Positions 18,174-27,758 of a stretch of 59,466 bases of DNA are shown piece by piece. The DNA is taken from contig DIZI01000005.1 in NCBI GenBank assembly GCA_002427885.1, positions 186,740 through 246,205 on the forward strand, written 5' to 3'. Each line of letters begins with the position of its first letter. Position 1 is the first letter of the stretch. The notes below the pieces were generated by a model. It was not told the origin of the DNA. It searched no databases and saw only the letters and a list, made by a program, of their open reading frames with translations. The position numbers were made by a program, and so were the translations under genes. Source of the DNA: Paludibacter sp. UBA6032 (GTDB lineage: Bacteria > Bacteroidota > Bacteroidia > Bacteroidales > Paludibacteraceae).

Positions 18174-19130
18174 TTAAAAATACCAGTCTCCTTCACTTTT
18201 GCAATTGCAGTAAGAGGCTATTTTACTTGGAATACGATATTCAAGCATAATTTCATGAGTCGAATTAGCACTGTAACCTACCGAAAAACTCTGGTCATAC
18301 GCATAACCGATTCTAAGATTTGAAGTGATATTAAAACCTAAAAGTAAAATCAATTGTTTGGAACTTCTATAACTTAATCCAATATCAAAGATTTCTCTCG
18401 GTCCTGTTGTCAATCCGGTAGCTTGTTTAAAACGTACAGAGGCATTCCCTTCAATTATAGTCAGATTTCCTCCGTTTATTACCTGAAGGCCTGCATTATA
18501 ATTCAATATTTCCGCATTAGTATTCTTGTAAATGGCATAACTATACAAATGACTGGAATTTAAAAAGATATTATCGGGCTTTCCTATAGAAAACAGATGT
18601 GTGGTTGATAGTCCCAACACAAAATGCGATGATTGGTATTCCAAACCAAAATTTGCATCGGGCAAAGTTTTACTTTCAAGATTGGAAAACAGGGAAGGAT
18701 CTGTTTGATTTCCTGCTTCAAACTGTGAACCATCGATAGAACGTGAGAATATCCCTGCAGAAATACCCATCGATAAGGACCAGTCGGAATTATTGCTCAT
18801 CCTGTAAGCATAAGTCAGCATAGGATTTATAAATTTTGTAAGGCCCAGCTGGTCACTTACCAACGATATCCCGAATGCAGAATGCATATTGTAATTAAGC
18901 ATTGATGCCTGAACATTAAAAACAGCCGGTGAACCTTCTACTCCCAGCCATTGCTTTTGAATATTACTGAACAAATAAAGATAATCAGGTCGGGCTATGG
19001 AAGCCGGATTGTAATTTGCACGGTTGTACCAATGAGTAGCCAAACTGATATCTGCCTGAGCATAGCACTTTGCTGCAAATATTATACTATAAAATCCTAC
19101 CAAAACCAAAAAGAGTTGTTTTTTTATCAT
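18174..19130 (-). CDS. PorP/SprF family outer-membrane protein
   Basis: A 318-residue protein with a signal peptide ending near KCYAQ. The body is a beta-barrel type: HWYNRANYNPASIARPDYLYLF, QKQWLGVEGSP, SMLNYNMHSAFGISLVSDQLGL and YSYSIGYAYDQS-like strands match the PorP/SprF family. Such proteins are outer-membrane partners of type IX secretion, and are often encoded directly next to one dedicated large adhesin. Here it starts 4 bases downstream of the end of the type B-tailed protein, which supports a translationally linked pair. The C-terminus contains an unusual CNC motif. Confidence 0.9.
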   Translation of the reverse strand: MIKKQLFLVLVGFYSIIFAAKCYAQADISLATHWYNRANYNPASIARPDYLYLFSNIQKQWLGVEGSPAVFNVQASMLNYNMHSAFGISLVSDQLGLTKFINPMLTYAYRMSNNSDWSLSMGISAGIFSRSIDGSQFEAGNQTDPSLFSNLESKTLPDANFGLEYQSSHFVLGLSTTHLFSIGKPDNIFLNSSHLYSYAIYKNTNAEILNYNAGLQVINGGNLTIIEGNASVRFKQATGLTTGPREIFDIGLSYRSSKQLILLLGFNITSNLRIGYAYDQSFSVGYSANSTHEIMLEYRIPSKIASYCNCKSEGDWYF

Positions 19131-19134
19131 TCAA

Positions 19135-22131
19135 TTATCTTTTCAATATTAAGTAGCCTTTTTTTATCTCTACCTGACCGTTTTTATTCTTATAGCTGAT
19201 TGCATAAAAATAAGTATCATCAGACATTTTTTTTCCTTTATAATTTCCATCCCAACCGTCAGTACCTTTATACAGTGACATACCATTGCGGTTAAATATC
19301 TCCAGTTCCACACCAGGCATGAACACATCATTAACTCCATTGCCATCGGGTGAAAAGAAATTCGGTATAAATAAGTTTATATCAATTGACTTTGTGGAAG
19401 AACTGGTACAACCGGACAGATTAGTGGCAGTCAGTGTAATATTATATTCTTTAAATATGTTGCTAACATTATAAGTATGTTCAATATTTGAACCGTTTTC
19501 TGTTGTGCCATCGCCCATATCCCATACATAATTTACAGCATTTTCAAGTTGAACTGTACCGGTTAGCTTATTGTGTCTGCTATCGACAAAAGAACCTGAC
19601 AATGTGAAACCGGCCTTTGGCAAGTTATTTTCTACCATGTTAATACTTACTGACTTTTCACAACCACTATTATTCGAACCCGTTACCGTATAAATCCCCG
19701 GTTTGCCAACTGTGATCGTATTTGTCTTCTCGCCTGTACTCCAGCTATACGATGTTGCTCCGGAGGCAGTTAGAGTAGAGCTTTCACCTGTACAAAAATT
19801 CAGGGAACCATCAACAGTCAAATTTGTTTCAGGCAATTGAAATACCGTCAGTTTAAGTGTATCTGCTTTGCAACCTGCTTGTGAATAGGCAACCATCCAT
19901 ATGGCTGTTTCTTTATTAATCAGTATTGAATCAGCCATTGTTCCATCACTCCATTCATATCGATAGGCTCCAAATGCTTTCAAAGTAGCAGTCTCACCCG
20001 GACAAAACTTAAAACTTCCGGTTATATAAGGTGCCGGTGCTATATCAACTATTGTTTTATAAACAGTATCAGAAACACATCCCGAAGCCGAATATCCTAC
20101 TAACCAGATTTTTTGGGCAGTTGATACATTTATTGAATCCGCATTTGAGCCATTACTCCATAAATAACTATAGGCACCATGAGCTTTCAGCAGAGTTCCG
20201 TTATTACAGAAAGTACTGTCCCCCGTGAGGCTTATTGTCGGTTTCTTATAATAACTTATGGATTTACTCATCGAATTTGTACAGTGTGAGGCTGAATTAT
20301 AAATCGATAAATTAACCTGATAGCTTCCATCGGCTGTAATACTGTGTAAAGGACTCTCTTCAGTTGAAGTAGTACCATCTCCAAAATCCCATAAAAAAGT
20401 CAGATTACCGGTATTGATTGTTGACAGATTGCGAAACTGAACTGTATTTGTTTGACAATCCGGTAAAGCAAATGAAAAATCAGCATTTAGTTTGTTTTCT
20501 ATAAGGGTATATTTCCATATCATCAAACTGTCCTGTGTGTTTTTAAATTTACAGGTATATATAGCTGAATCCACCGGATTGTTTATGATTACAGTCGGTG
20601 TATTGCTGATCACCTGATTATTACTATTCAACCATGAGTAATTTTTATTGTTTGCCGGAGCATTGATAGTTGTCGACAGATCTGTTTTACAAAATATCTG
20701 ATCCTTGAATAATCTGGTTGTATCCCCTAAAATCTTAGCAATAAAATGACCATTATTTGTTAATCCAAAGTAGTTAAAAGGATGATATATTGTCGGATCA
20801 CTCAATCCGTAAATTCCTGCCATAATGAGATTTCCGGATTTGTCAACTGACACCGACACGCCAGTTGAAGAACTGCATCCTACATTTTGTGCCCAAATAA
20901 TTTTGCCTTTTGCATTATATTTACAAAAATACATATCCCGGCCGGTTTGAACACTTTTGGTTAGTTTAATGGTATCCAATGTGAGCGTTTCACTTGTAAA
21001 ATAGCCCGTAGAATATATGAATCCGGACTTATCAATACACATCGAAGCGTTAATATCACCCACCGTTTCATCAGAGCTCTGATTGGCCCAGATAGCGTTA
21101 CCATTAGCATTGAATTTGGCTATAAATCCTTTCCAGTCGCTGTAATTGAGTGACTTTGAATTTGTCAATACGAACTGGTCGAATTTAAGTTCATGATTTA
21201 TAAACTGTCCACCCAGATAAATATTTCCGGAGTTGTCAATATTGATTGAAGTAGGCTCGCATCTGCCACCCTGAGCACCTCTTGCCCAAATAAACTCTCC
21301 ACTCGAATTCCATTTTGCTAAAAACAGATCGGCATACCCGATATAATTACCGTTATTCAATCGAACGTTTCCAATATCTGCATACATACCATTGAATATT
21401 CCGGCAACATATACATTCCCAAATGGATCAACTACCATATTAGTTGCAAACTCAGATCCACTTCCGGAAATTCCCGTAGCCCAAAGGAAATTACCGGTTG
21501 CATCTAATTTTGCAAGAAACCCATCTGTGTTATTATGTTCAGTTGTTGATTTTGTAAGAACAAAGGGTCCTAAACTGAAGGTATTATCCTGAAATGTACC
21601 GGCTAAATAAATATTCCCTGAATTATCTGCATATACAGATTCTGCACTGGTATATAAAATGCTGTTTGAGTTCCCTTTGGCCCAAAGGGCATTACCATCT
21701 GAATTATATTTAACCACAAAGTATTTTGTTGGTCCACTTTCGTTCATATTCGAAAGATGAATACTCCCGAAACTTAGTGTTTGACCGTAAAATGATCCGC
21801 AAAGTATTAGGTTGTCTGACTGATCAATAGCAGCCGATTTTAAATTAACGCCTCCGGATCCATCGCTTTTAGCCCACAATAAATTGCCTGAAGAATTGTA
21901 CTTCACAATATACATATTTTGATTATCCATACTGGAAATTGTATAGCTTCCAAATGTAAGTGAAGTTCTATAAGTTCCTACAACATACACATTTCCTTTA
22001 CTATCAGTCAGAGTCTTTGTAATTGTTTGATTATCCGGACTTTTTAATGTATTAAGCCAAATGGCAACAGGATTACCCGCTTGTAAAAGTCCGCAAATCA
22101 ACAAAAGGAGTAGAATTATTTTTATTTTCAT
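19135..22131 (-). CDS. Large secreted SBBP/PKD protein with T9SS type B (CHU_C) tail
   Basis: A 998-residue surface protein. A signal peptide precedes about ten beta-propeller-like SBBP repeats (units such as DKSGNIYLAGTF and GNALWAKG) over residues 25-480. Ig/PKD-like domains follow, including DCQTNTVQFRNLST with FLWDFGDGTTS near 590 and another PKD near 890 (VWDMGDGTTENG). The last about 90 residues, from FFSPDGNGVNDVF to GYLILKR, are the gliding-motility C-terminal domain used by T9SS type B substrates. Function is probably adhesion or surface display. The PorP/SprF gene next door is its likely secretion partner. Confidence 0.9.
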   Translation of the reverse strand: MKIKIILLLLLICGLLQAGNPVAIWLNTLKSPDNQTITKTLTDSKGNVYVVGTYRTSLTFGSYTISSMDNQNMYIVKYNSSGNLLWAKSDGSGGVNLKSAAIDQSDNLILCGSFYGQTLSFGSIHLSNMNESGPTKYFVVKYNSDGNALWAKGNSNSILYTSAESVYADNSGNIYLAGTFQDNTFSLGPFVLTKSTTEHNNTDGFLAKLDATGNFLWATGISGSGSEFATNMVVDPFGNVYVAGIFNGMYADIGNVRLNNGNYIGYADLFLAKWNSSGEFIWARGAQGGRCEPTSINIDNSGNIYLGGQFINHELKFDQFVLTNSKSLNYSDWKGFIAKFNANGNAIWANQSSDETVGDINASMCIDKSGFIYSTGYFTSETLTLDTIKLTKSVQTGRDMYFCKYNAKGKIIWAQNVGCSSSTGVSVSVDKSGNLIMAGIYGLSDPTIYHPFNYFGLTNNGHFIAKILGDTTRLFKDQIFCKTDLSTTINAPANNKNYSWLNSNNQVISNTPTVIINNPVDSAIYTCKFKNTQDSLMIWKYTLIENKLNADFSFALPDCQTNTVQFRNLSTINTGNLTFLWDFGDGTTSTEESPLHSITADGSYQVNLSIYNSASHCTNSMSKSISYYKKPTISLTGDSTFCNNGTLLKAHGAYSYLWSNGSNADSINVSTAQKIWLVGYSASGCVSDTVYKTIVDIAPAPYITGSFKFCPGETATLKAFGAYRYEWSDGTMADSILINKETAIWMVAYSQAGCKADTLKLTVFQLPETNLTVDGSLNFCTGESSTLTASGATSYSWSTGEKTNTITVGKPGIYTVTGSNNSGCEKSVSINMVENNLPKAGFTLSGSFVDSRHNKLTGTVQLENAVNYVWDMGDGTTENGSNIEHTYNVSNIFKEYNITLTATNLSGCTSSSTKSIDINLFIPNFFSPDGNGVNDVFMPGVELEIFNRNGMSLYKGTDGWDGNYKGKKMSDDTYFYAISYKNKNGQVEIKKGYLILKR

Positions 22132-22285
22132 GAAACAATGTGAAACATATTTTATTTGGAAGCATACTTATTAATAAACACTCCGTCTGTAGCGAAAAGA
22201 AGATCTTGAGCATGTGAGAATTCCCGGCCAGCCAAGCTGCAGAGTCAGGCCAGACTCCCCCTTGTTTGCAACGAAAGGAAGAGGG

Positions 22286-23113
22286 TTATTCAGGCCGTTT
22301 GCTCTTATCCAGTACTGAAAAGGAACTACCGATTATTTCACCCATTTGTGAAAATGAATAATCAAATGCATCCACAGATACTTTCATACAATACTTCCCC
22401 ACCGGGCTATTCCATACTTCCAGATAATGGTTCATATTATCATCCTTCACATCTTTGTAAGTGAAAAGCATATAGGCGACTAACTGATTCGACATTTGTA
22501 CCGCGAAATCTGGCGTAAGAATGGAGTCCATTTTGGCTAAAATCTCTTTGTCATCTATTTGTTTATCTTTTGGTTGGGTATAATTGACACCTTTTATCAT
22601 CGAAACGGTCATGTGCTGTAGCATCTTAACCAATATTTCGGAAGTTCTCATTTCTTTATTCAGACTGACTAACTGCTGAACACGATTTTGATTGGGCGGA
22701 GTTTCCTTCAAGGTCTGAAAGTAGGGAATCATTTCTTTTTGTTTTTCTTTTGTTGCTGCTTCCTTTTCTATCCGGTTGAATTCCTGCATAAAAGGATCTC
22801 TGTAAAGCTCTGTAACCTGCTTCATACTATCTTCATTTGAATATTTTTCGAGATATTCTGACAAAAACTTTTGAGCATTTTTAGCATTCATTCCAGAAGT
22901 CATAATCGTCTTAAACTGTTCAAATTGTTCCGGGGTAGCGAACGAACTTTTTTTCCCTGATATTTTCGACTGTATCAACCCATCGAACTCCTTAAACAGA
23001 TTGCTCATCCCTGTTTGTTTAAGGAATTCTTCCACTGTTTTTTGCGAACTCTGACCAAATGCCGAAAGGCTGAATGCAATAGCTACAATTCCTGTAAATA
23101 GTTTTAATTTCAT
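22286..23113 (-). CDS. DUF2059-like exported protein
   Basis: A 275-residue all-alpha protein with a clear signal peptide (ending SAFGQ). The C-terminal part (MNHYLEVWNSPVGKYCMKVSVDAFDYSF) resembles DUF2059, a helical periplasmic family of unknown function with the pattern of helix pairs around YxxP. The assignment is by eye and tentative. It is a stand-alone minus-strand gene between the T9SS pair and the FISUMP lipoprotein. Confidence 0.6.
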   Translation of the reverse strand: MKLKLFTGIVAIAFSLSAFGQSSQKTVEEFLKQTGMSNLFKEFDGLIQSKISGKKSSFATPEQFEQFKTIMTSGMNAKNAQKFLSEYLEKYSNEDSMKQVTELYRDPFMQEFNRIEKEAATKEKQKEMIPYFQTLKETPPNQNRVQQLVSLNKEMRTSEILVKMLQHMTVSMIKGVNYTQPKDKQIDDKEILAKMDSILTPDFAVQMSNQLVAYMLFTYKDVKDDNMNHYLEVWNSPVGKYCMKVSVDAFDYSFSQMGEIIGSSFSVLDKSKRPE

Positions 23114-23183
23114 ACGTGATTTTTTGGCTGTTATATCGTTGGTTTAATTATAAAAATCAATTTACAGATTGTCATAATTCACT

Positions 23184-23870
23184 TTAATTACGGAAACATC
23201 TTACGGAAAAGAAATCACCATCAAAAAAATTCCGGTAAGCTGCATCCGGATCAGAACTTGTCAAAAGGAATACTTCATTTATTGTCCCTGAATCAGTCAA
23301 CCACCAAAATCCCTGCTTTCCCAGATCATCAAACCGTTGAAAATCAAAATTAAATCCTCCACCCGGAAGTGCTGTAAAGCCTGTTGCATTTGTTGAATGT
23401 ATGTTTAAAGCCCCCCAATGCACTGCTCCGCTTTCTTTAAGCACATTTCCAGCTCCTGAAGTATTTAACAAATGATTGATTAAAATTTTTATATCTCTCT
23501 CTGAGGGAATACGCCATCCTTTCGGACAGATATTCCGCTTATCTGAAACTGCATTTGAGTTATATAAATTTCCATAGATGTTTCCAAGAGTTGTATCCGA
23601 ATTATAGACACAATAGCAACTTAAATTTTTATTTGTTGTTGAATTTGTTATAGTGTCACCGTTTTGGAATCTTGTAGTTTTTAAATTCTCAACCAACCAA
23701 ACCTGTGATCCGATATTGATAGTATGATAAATGTTTCCATCAATGTCCTTAATTTCTGTTCCATTTTCATATGAAACAAAATCACCCGGATCTACTTCCT
23801 CTTTTATATTACAGCTTGTAAGTAAAATGAATATCAATAAAGTGATTGACAATAAAACTGATTTTTTCAT
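23184..23870 (-). CDS. FISUMP domain lipoprotein
   Basis: A 228-residue lipoprotein (lipobox LLTSC, Cys20). The body is a Fibrobacter succinogenes major paralogous (FISUMP) domain: DIDGNIYHTINIGSQVWLVE, NLKTTRFQNGD, ICPKGWRIPSERDI, ATGFTALPGGGF, and SVRCFRN at the end. These are cell-surface proteins of Bacteroidetes and Fibrobacteres with an unknown role. The paired Cys (SCYCVY and ICPKG) are typical. Confidence 0.88.
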   Translation of the reverse strand: MKKSVLLSITLLIFILLTSCNIKEEVDPGDFVSYENGTEIKDIDGNIYHTINIGSQVWLVENLKTTRFQNGDTITNSTTNKNLSCYCVYNSDTTLGNIYGNLYNSNAVSDKRNICPKGWRIPSERDIKILINHLLNTSGAGNVLKESGAVHWGALNIHSTNATGFTALPGGGFNFDFQRFDDLGKQGFWWLTDSGTINEVFLLTSSDPDAAYRNFFDGDFFSVRCFRN

Positions 23871-23955
23871 TTTTTTTATTCTAATGAATTAGCACTCTTC
23901 CTTTCGTTACTCCCGATAGAATGGAAGTTGAGTACAATCATAATTTGGTTCCATT

Positions 23956-25584
23956 TTATAATCCCCGGGCTAATTCAAACGCCTTTTGCATATCCGGAAT
24001 TCCATATCCATAAGGTAGTAGTGGGTTATTGTACCTGTCTGCCGATTTTTTAATAACGTCCAGCAGTTGTTTATTCGTGAGTTGTGGGTTTGCCTGCCAC
24101 AGACAAGCTGCCAACCCACACATAATCGGACTTGAATATGAAGTCCCGTATCTGTAATCGATATAGGCACCGGATTCAGGAATTACAGCTGCTCCACTTC
24201 CCAAAGCAACAACATCGGGTTTTATACGACCATCAACGGTTAATCCAAAGGACGAAAAATCGGCAATTAATCCCTTGTTATTTACTGCTCCTACTGCCAG
24301 AACATTAGGCGAATCACCGGGCGTACCTATCCAACTACTTTCATTGCCGGCACAGCATACGATAAAAATTCCCTTATCAGCAGCCATATTAGCCCCCCGG
24401 GTTGCTAACTCGGTTTTACCATCCAAATCTTCAAAACGATAATGATACGGAGCAAAATTAGATGTAGTATAATACAACGATGTATTTACAACATCTACCC
24501 CAACACTGTCTGCAAATTCAATGGCAGCTACCCAATAATCCTGTTCAACCGGATATTCTGAATCAATATCTTCAGTTCGCAATAACCAGTAATTTGCTTC
24601 CGGCGCCGTTCCAACGTAATAACCCGGCATATTTGTTGCCATACAAGATGTTGTCCACACTCCGTGAGTATCCGTTCCATAAGGATCCTGATCTTCAAAG
24701 ATAAATGATTTTGCCCCCTTTATGTGTACATTTTTCAACTGTGGATTAGACCTAATACCAACAAAGGCTGCATCGATAACTGCAATGTCTATTCCGGCTC
24801 CTTTATATCCCAATTCGTGCAGATATTGACCCTTATTTAAATTTATGTTATCAAATGCCGAACCGTATATAGTATCCGATAAACTTTTAGTCGGGTCTGA
24901 GCTTATATTAATTTGCTTTTTAGTGTTTAAATAAATTGGTTTATTGGTTTGCCAGACTAAAACCACATCCTCAACAAAGGATAATTCTTTTAATTTATCC
25001 GATAAGAAAAAATCAGAACATTTGATGGTAACTGTTTTCAGCCATTTACTTTTACTGACAACAACGGCTCCTGTTTTTTCAATCTCTTTTATATAATCGG
25101 TTGAAATAGGTAAATCCGTTTCATTTACCGACAGGTTTTGCTTTCTTCTTCTTTCTATAGATTTTAATGAAAGAAATTCTTCCGGTCTGTTTACTGAAAA
25201 ACCGCTTGTACCTTTATCTTTCAAAATCAATCTGAATTTATAGTCATTATTGTCTGTTACTGTTACCTTGCATTTAGCAAATGCTTTTCCATTGAAAAGT
25301 GTGGCAACAACCTCAGTTACACCGGCATTTATTGCTGTTACATACCCTTTTTCGTTTACTGTAGCGATTCTCGTGTTTTCTGAACTCCAGACAATTGAAT
25401 CGGAATCGGAATTAGTAACTGTGGCTTTTAGTCGCCACGAAACAAAATCAGTTTTGGGAATGATTAATGAATCAGGTGTAATAGTTACAGTTATAGTTTC
25501 TTTTAAAACATTATCAGGTTCTTTGCATTCAACCAAAAAGAATATACAAACCAGAAAGAATAAAGTAATAGAATTTAATTTCAT
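23956..25584 (-). CDS. Subtilisin-like (S8) serine protease with Ig-like domain, lipoprotein
   Basis: A 542-residue protein with a lipobox-like signal (FLVEC, Cys21). Residues about 30-115 form a BIG2-type Ig-like domain (WSSENTRIATVNEKGYVTAI). The peptidase domain follows with the triad DIAVIDAAF (Asp), DTHGVWTTS (His) and GTSYSSPIM (Ser), and the oxyanion Asn in CCAGNESSW. It is likely an outer-membrane or surface protease. Three copies of a 14-base tandem repeat lie just upstream, in front of a promoter that is duplicated at 30253-30260. Confidence 0.9.
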   Translation of the reverse strand: MKLNSITLFFLVCIFFLVECKEPDNVLKETITVTITPDSLIIPKTDFVSWRLKATVTNSDSDSIVWSSENTRIATVNEKGYVTAINAGVTEVVATLFNGKAFAKCKVTVTDNNDYKFRLILKDKGTSGFSVNRPEEFLSLKSIERRRKQNLSVNETDLPISTDYIKEIEKTGAVVVSKSKWLKTVTIKCSDFFLSDKLKELSFVEDVVLVWQTNKPIYLNTKKQINISSDPTKSLSDTIYGSAFDNINLNKGQYLHELGYKGAGIDIAVIDAAFVGIRSNPQLKNVHIKGAKSFIFEDQDPYGTDTHGVWTTSCMATNMPGYYVGTAPEANYWLLRTEDIDSEYPVEQDYWVAAIEFADSVGVDVVNTSLYYTTSNFAPYHYRFEDLDGKTELATRGANMAADKGIFIVCCAGNESSWIGTPGDSPNVLAVGAVNNKGLIADFSSFGLTVDGRIKPDVVALGSGAAVIPESGAYIDYRYGTSYSSPIMCGLAACLWQANPQLTNKQLLDVIKKSADRYNNPLLPYGYGIPDMQKAFELARGL

Positions 25585-25605
25585 ATTTTCAATCGTATCA
25601 GGTAG

Positions 25606-25647
25606 ATTATTTACATTTCATTATTTACATTTCATTATTTACATTTC
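25606..25647. repeat. Three tandem copies of a 14-base repeat
   Basis: ATTATTTACATTTC occurs three times without gaps (25606-25619, 25620-25633, 25634-25647), 22 bases upstream of the S8 protease start, inside the predicted 5' leader. Confidence 0.8.
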
Positions 25648-25751
25648 ATTTTTTACGCTCACCACTTAAGTTTGTTAGGAGGATATATCACACTGCTCAA
25701 CAAGGGAGTAAAGGATTACAGGCCGGTTCAGACATGATTTTATTTACTTTA

Positions 25752-25759
25752 CAAATATA
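25752..25759 (-). promoter_or_regulatory. Candidate -7 element of the S8 protease unit
   Basis: TATATTTG on the minus strand, in a block nearly identical to the one before the RDD gene (30253-30260). The -33 position carries TTA rather than TTG at 18 bases. Confidence 0.45.
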
Positions 25760-25854
25760 TGGATATTTTTTATAATTTAACTCTTTTAATTTGTTTTTTT
25801 CATAGAATCATCTTCTTTTTTTTTAAAGACTACAGACAGGCTTTAGGCTCTTTA

Positions 25855-25901
25855 AAACAAGGGAGTTGAAAATGAGTAAACCACTTCCGACTCTCTTGTT
25901 T
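25855..25901 (+). terminator. Hairpin upstream of the S8 promoter, terminator-like
   Basis: AAACAAGGGAGT (25855-25866) pairs with ACTCTCTTGTTT (25890-25901), 11 of 12 positions, followed by TATTTT. It corresponds in position to the hairpin at 30364-30400 in the duplicated module. It lies just after the end of the minus-strand gene 25943-26965 and would end its transcript as well. Confidence 0.45.
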
Positions 25902-25942
25902 ATTTTCAGTTTTCCGTTTCCGACCGTGGGAAAAGACCCGTT

Positions 25943-26965
25943 TTATAATTGCTTGATCTCATTTTTGTTAACTTCCTCAATTTTGATTTTTCCAAACGAT
26001 ACATACTCTATGATAATGGTTTCATCTTTTATTTCTTTTACTACGCCTGTTTGGTAATTATTTAATTTAAAGTTGTAGAATTTCACATTATCCCCAACCC
26101 TTAGTTGATTTTTTACCGATCCGTCCTTCGGGGTCGATTTTTTTTCAGTTACAGTAGGTTGTTCTTCTTCAACAGGAAGGACCTCCTGTACCTGATTTGC
26201 AGTCCCGGGTGCTTGTTCAATTTGCATGACAGGTCTTGCCGAGCCATAAAGCGATGTGTTTATGTCAGCGACTATTTGTTCAATACATTCTTTTGTTGAT
26301 AGTGAAAGACCTTCAACCATATTCGTCGTAAAATCAGCACGCAATTTATTGGAATTCCATCGGGATGGATTAATAAATGGCTGCGTGCGCTTGATACTAT
26401 ATTTTTTCTCATAAATCAATGAGCTTCCCTTGCTGAATTTTGCAGATACCTGCAGATTAGTTTCTGCTGGGCTACCCGATTCGCTATAACTATAGGTATA
26501 GGCAATCAGCAAGAACATAAAAGTAAAGTTCTTTCTGTATTTTGATATTGTATTACAACTGTCTATAGTTAAATCGAGTGTATATACAGAGTCGTTGGGT
26601 ATTTGGTCGGTAACACTAAAACAACCGCTTCGTTTGCTTTCGTCAGTCAGCGAGCCGGTAAAGAAATCAGTATAGTCCTCCTGAATGGAACTTTGTCCCA
26701 GTTTCACTTTCATTTGGGTATCGAAGTAGTCGAAAATTATAAACGGCAACACAAGACTGCTTAATTTTGAGACTGATGTGACAGTATCCAACGGGGTGTT
26801 ATGAATGTTGACAGAAACTTGTTTATTTCGTGGACAATTTAAAGTCGGGCTGTCATGAAGATAAGCTATGGAAGAATTATACTTCCGGAGACTTAACTGC
26901 AACATTTTTGTTTCGGAACACGATACTAAAAGTAAGGTAAGAATTGCAAGGGTGATTTTACGCAT
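25943..26965 (-). CDS. Hypothetical lipoprotein with C-terminal SH3-like region
   Basis: A 340-residue lipoprotein (lipobox LLVSC, Cys16). The first 230 residues are mixed alpha/beta without a recognised family, including FTFMFLLIAYTYSYSES, which could be a hydrophobic strand. A Pro/Glu/Thr linker (VEEEQPTVTEKKS) leads to a small C-terminal domain (LRVGDNVKFYNFKLNNYQTG) with SH3/KOW-like spacing, GDxVxxxN then G. Tandem ATTGATTT heptamer-like bases occur upstream at about 26980-27005. Role unknown. Confidence 0.65.
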   Translation of the reverse strand: MRKITLAILTLLLVSCSETKMLQLSLRKYNSSIAYLHDSPTLNCPRNKQVSVNIHNTPLDTVTSVSKLSSLVLPFIIFDYFDTQMKVKLGQSSIQEDYTDFFTGSLTDESKRSGCFSVTDQIPNDSVYTLDLTIDSCNTISKYRKNFTFMFLLIAYTYSYSESGSPAETNLQVSAKFSKGSSLIYEKKYSIKRTQPFINPSRWNSNKLRADFTTNMVEGLSLSTKECIEQIVADINTSLYGSARPVMQIEQAPGTANQVQEVLPVEEEQPTVTEKKSTPKDGSVKNQLRVGDNVKFYNFKLNNYQTGVVKEIKDETIIIEYVSFGKIKIEEVNKNEIKQL

Positions 26966-27008
26966 AATTTGAAATATTGAAATATTGATTTATTGATTTA
27001 TTGATAAC

Positions 27009-27542
27009 TTAATAATTATATCTGAGGTATCTCAGTCTGATGGCAACAATTTTTTTCAATGCCATATTATCAGGAAATGAATCGATTAAATCCTGATATT
27101 CTTTCAAATATACTTTGAAGTTGAAACTGCCTTCCGTATGCTTTGTTTCGTAATTCAGGTCTATGGTTAATAGTCTTTTAAGTAATTTATTTTCTTTGTC
27201 ATCAACCCTTTTAAGACTATTTTGTGCAGCTGAATAGTTTTGGTCAGTCATAGCCAAAAGAGTTTGTGCGAGATAAAAATCGGATGAATTTGCTCCTGCT
27301 TCTTTAAGTTTATTTATATAGCCCTCTAAAGTTGTATATTTTTTTTCTGTTAAAAGTTTATACGTCGAATTAAGAATAACCGATCCGGCCAGCGTTTCAT
27401 CTTCCAGGGGGATATAATTGATGGCACACTTGTCTAAATCCATAGCTTGAAACTGCGATTGTTTCAATACATAATATTTGGGAGTAATACAGCTGTTGAA
27501 ACTCCCCAATACAAGGATGCTAATAATAATCTTATTTTTCAT
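27009..27542 (-). CDS. Hypothetical lipoprotein, TPR-like
   Basis: A 177-residue lipoprotein (lipobox SFNSC, Cys18). The body is helical with a TPR-like pattern (FYLAQTLLAMTDQNYSAAQN, then SLKRV). No named family is recognised. It lies 43 bases upstream of the next lipoprotein gene on the same strand, so the two probably form an operon. Confidence 0.6.
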   Translation of the reverse strand: MKNKIIISILVLGSFNSCITPKYYVLKQSQFQAMDLDKCAINYIPLEDETLAGSVILNSTYKLLTEKKYTTLEGYINKLKEAGANSSDFYLAQTLLAMTDQNYSAAQNSLKRVDDKENKLLKRLLTIDLNYETKHTEGSFNFKVYLKEYQDLIDSFPDNMALKKIVAIRLRYLRYNY

Positions 27543-27631
27543 ACTATCCTGTTTAAATTTATGTGACCCGATAGGTTGTTTTAATTGATGGATCTGTTTT
27601 TGCTTGCGTTCATCCCCTTTTCTAAAATATA

Positions 27632-27741
27632 AATATAAGAAACCCCTCCGCTACGCTCGTCACTCTCTCCCGATAGCTTTCAAGGCTATCGGGATAAAAG
27701 CGTAGTACCCGATATTTATCGGGGAAAAGGTTTCTTATATT
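27632..27741. repeat. 110-bp palindromic element with 13-bp terminal inverted repeats
   Basis: AATATAAGAAACC (27632-27644) is exactly inverted at 27729-27741. Inside are a CCCGATAGC/GCTATCGGG hairpin (27669-27693) and CCCGATATTTATCGGG (27708-27723). Partial relatives of the end block occur at about 16709 and 30493. It may be a MITE-like or REP-derived element between two genes. Confidence 0.65.
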
Positions 27742-27758
27742 CCTTCTAATCTGAATAA

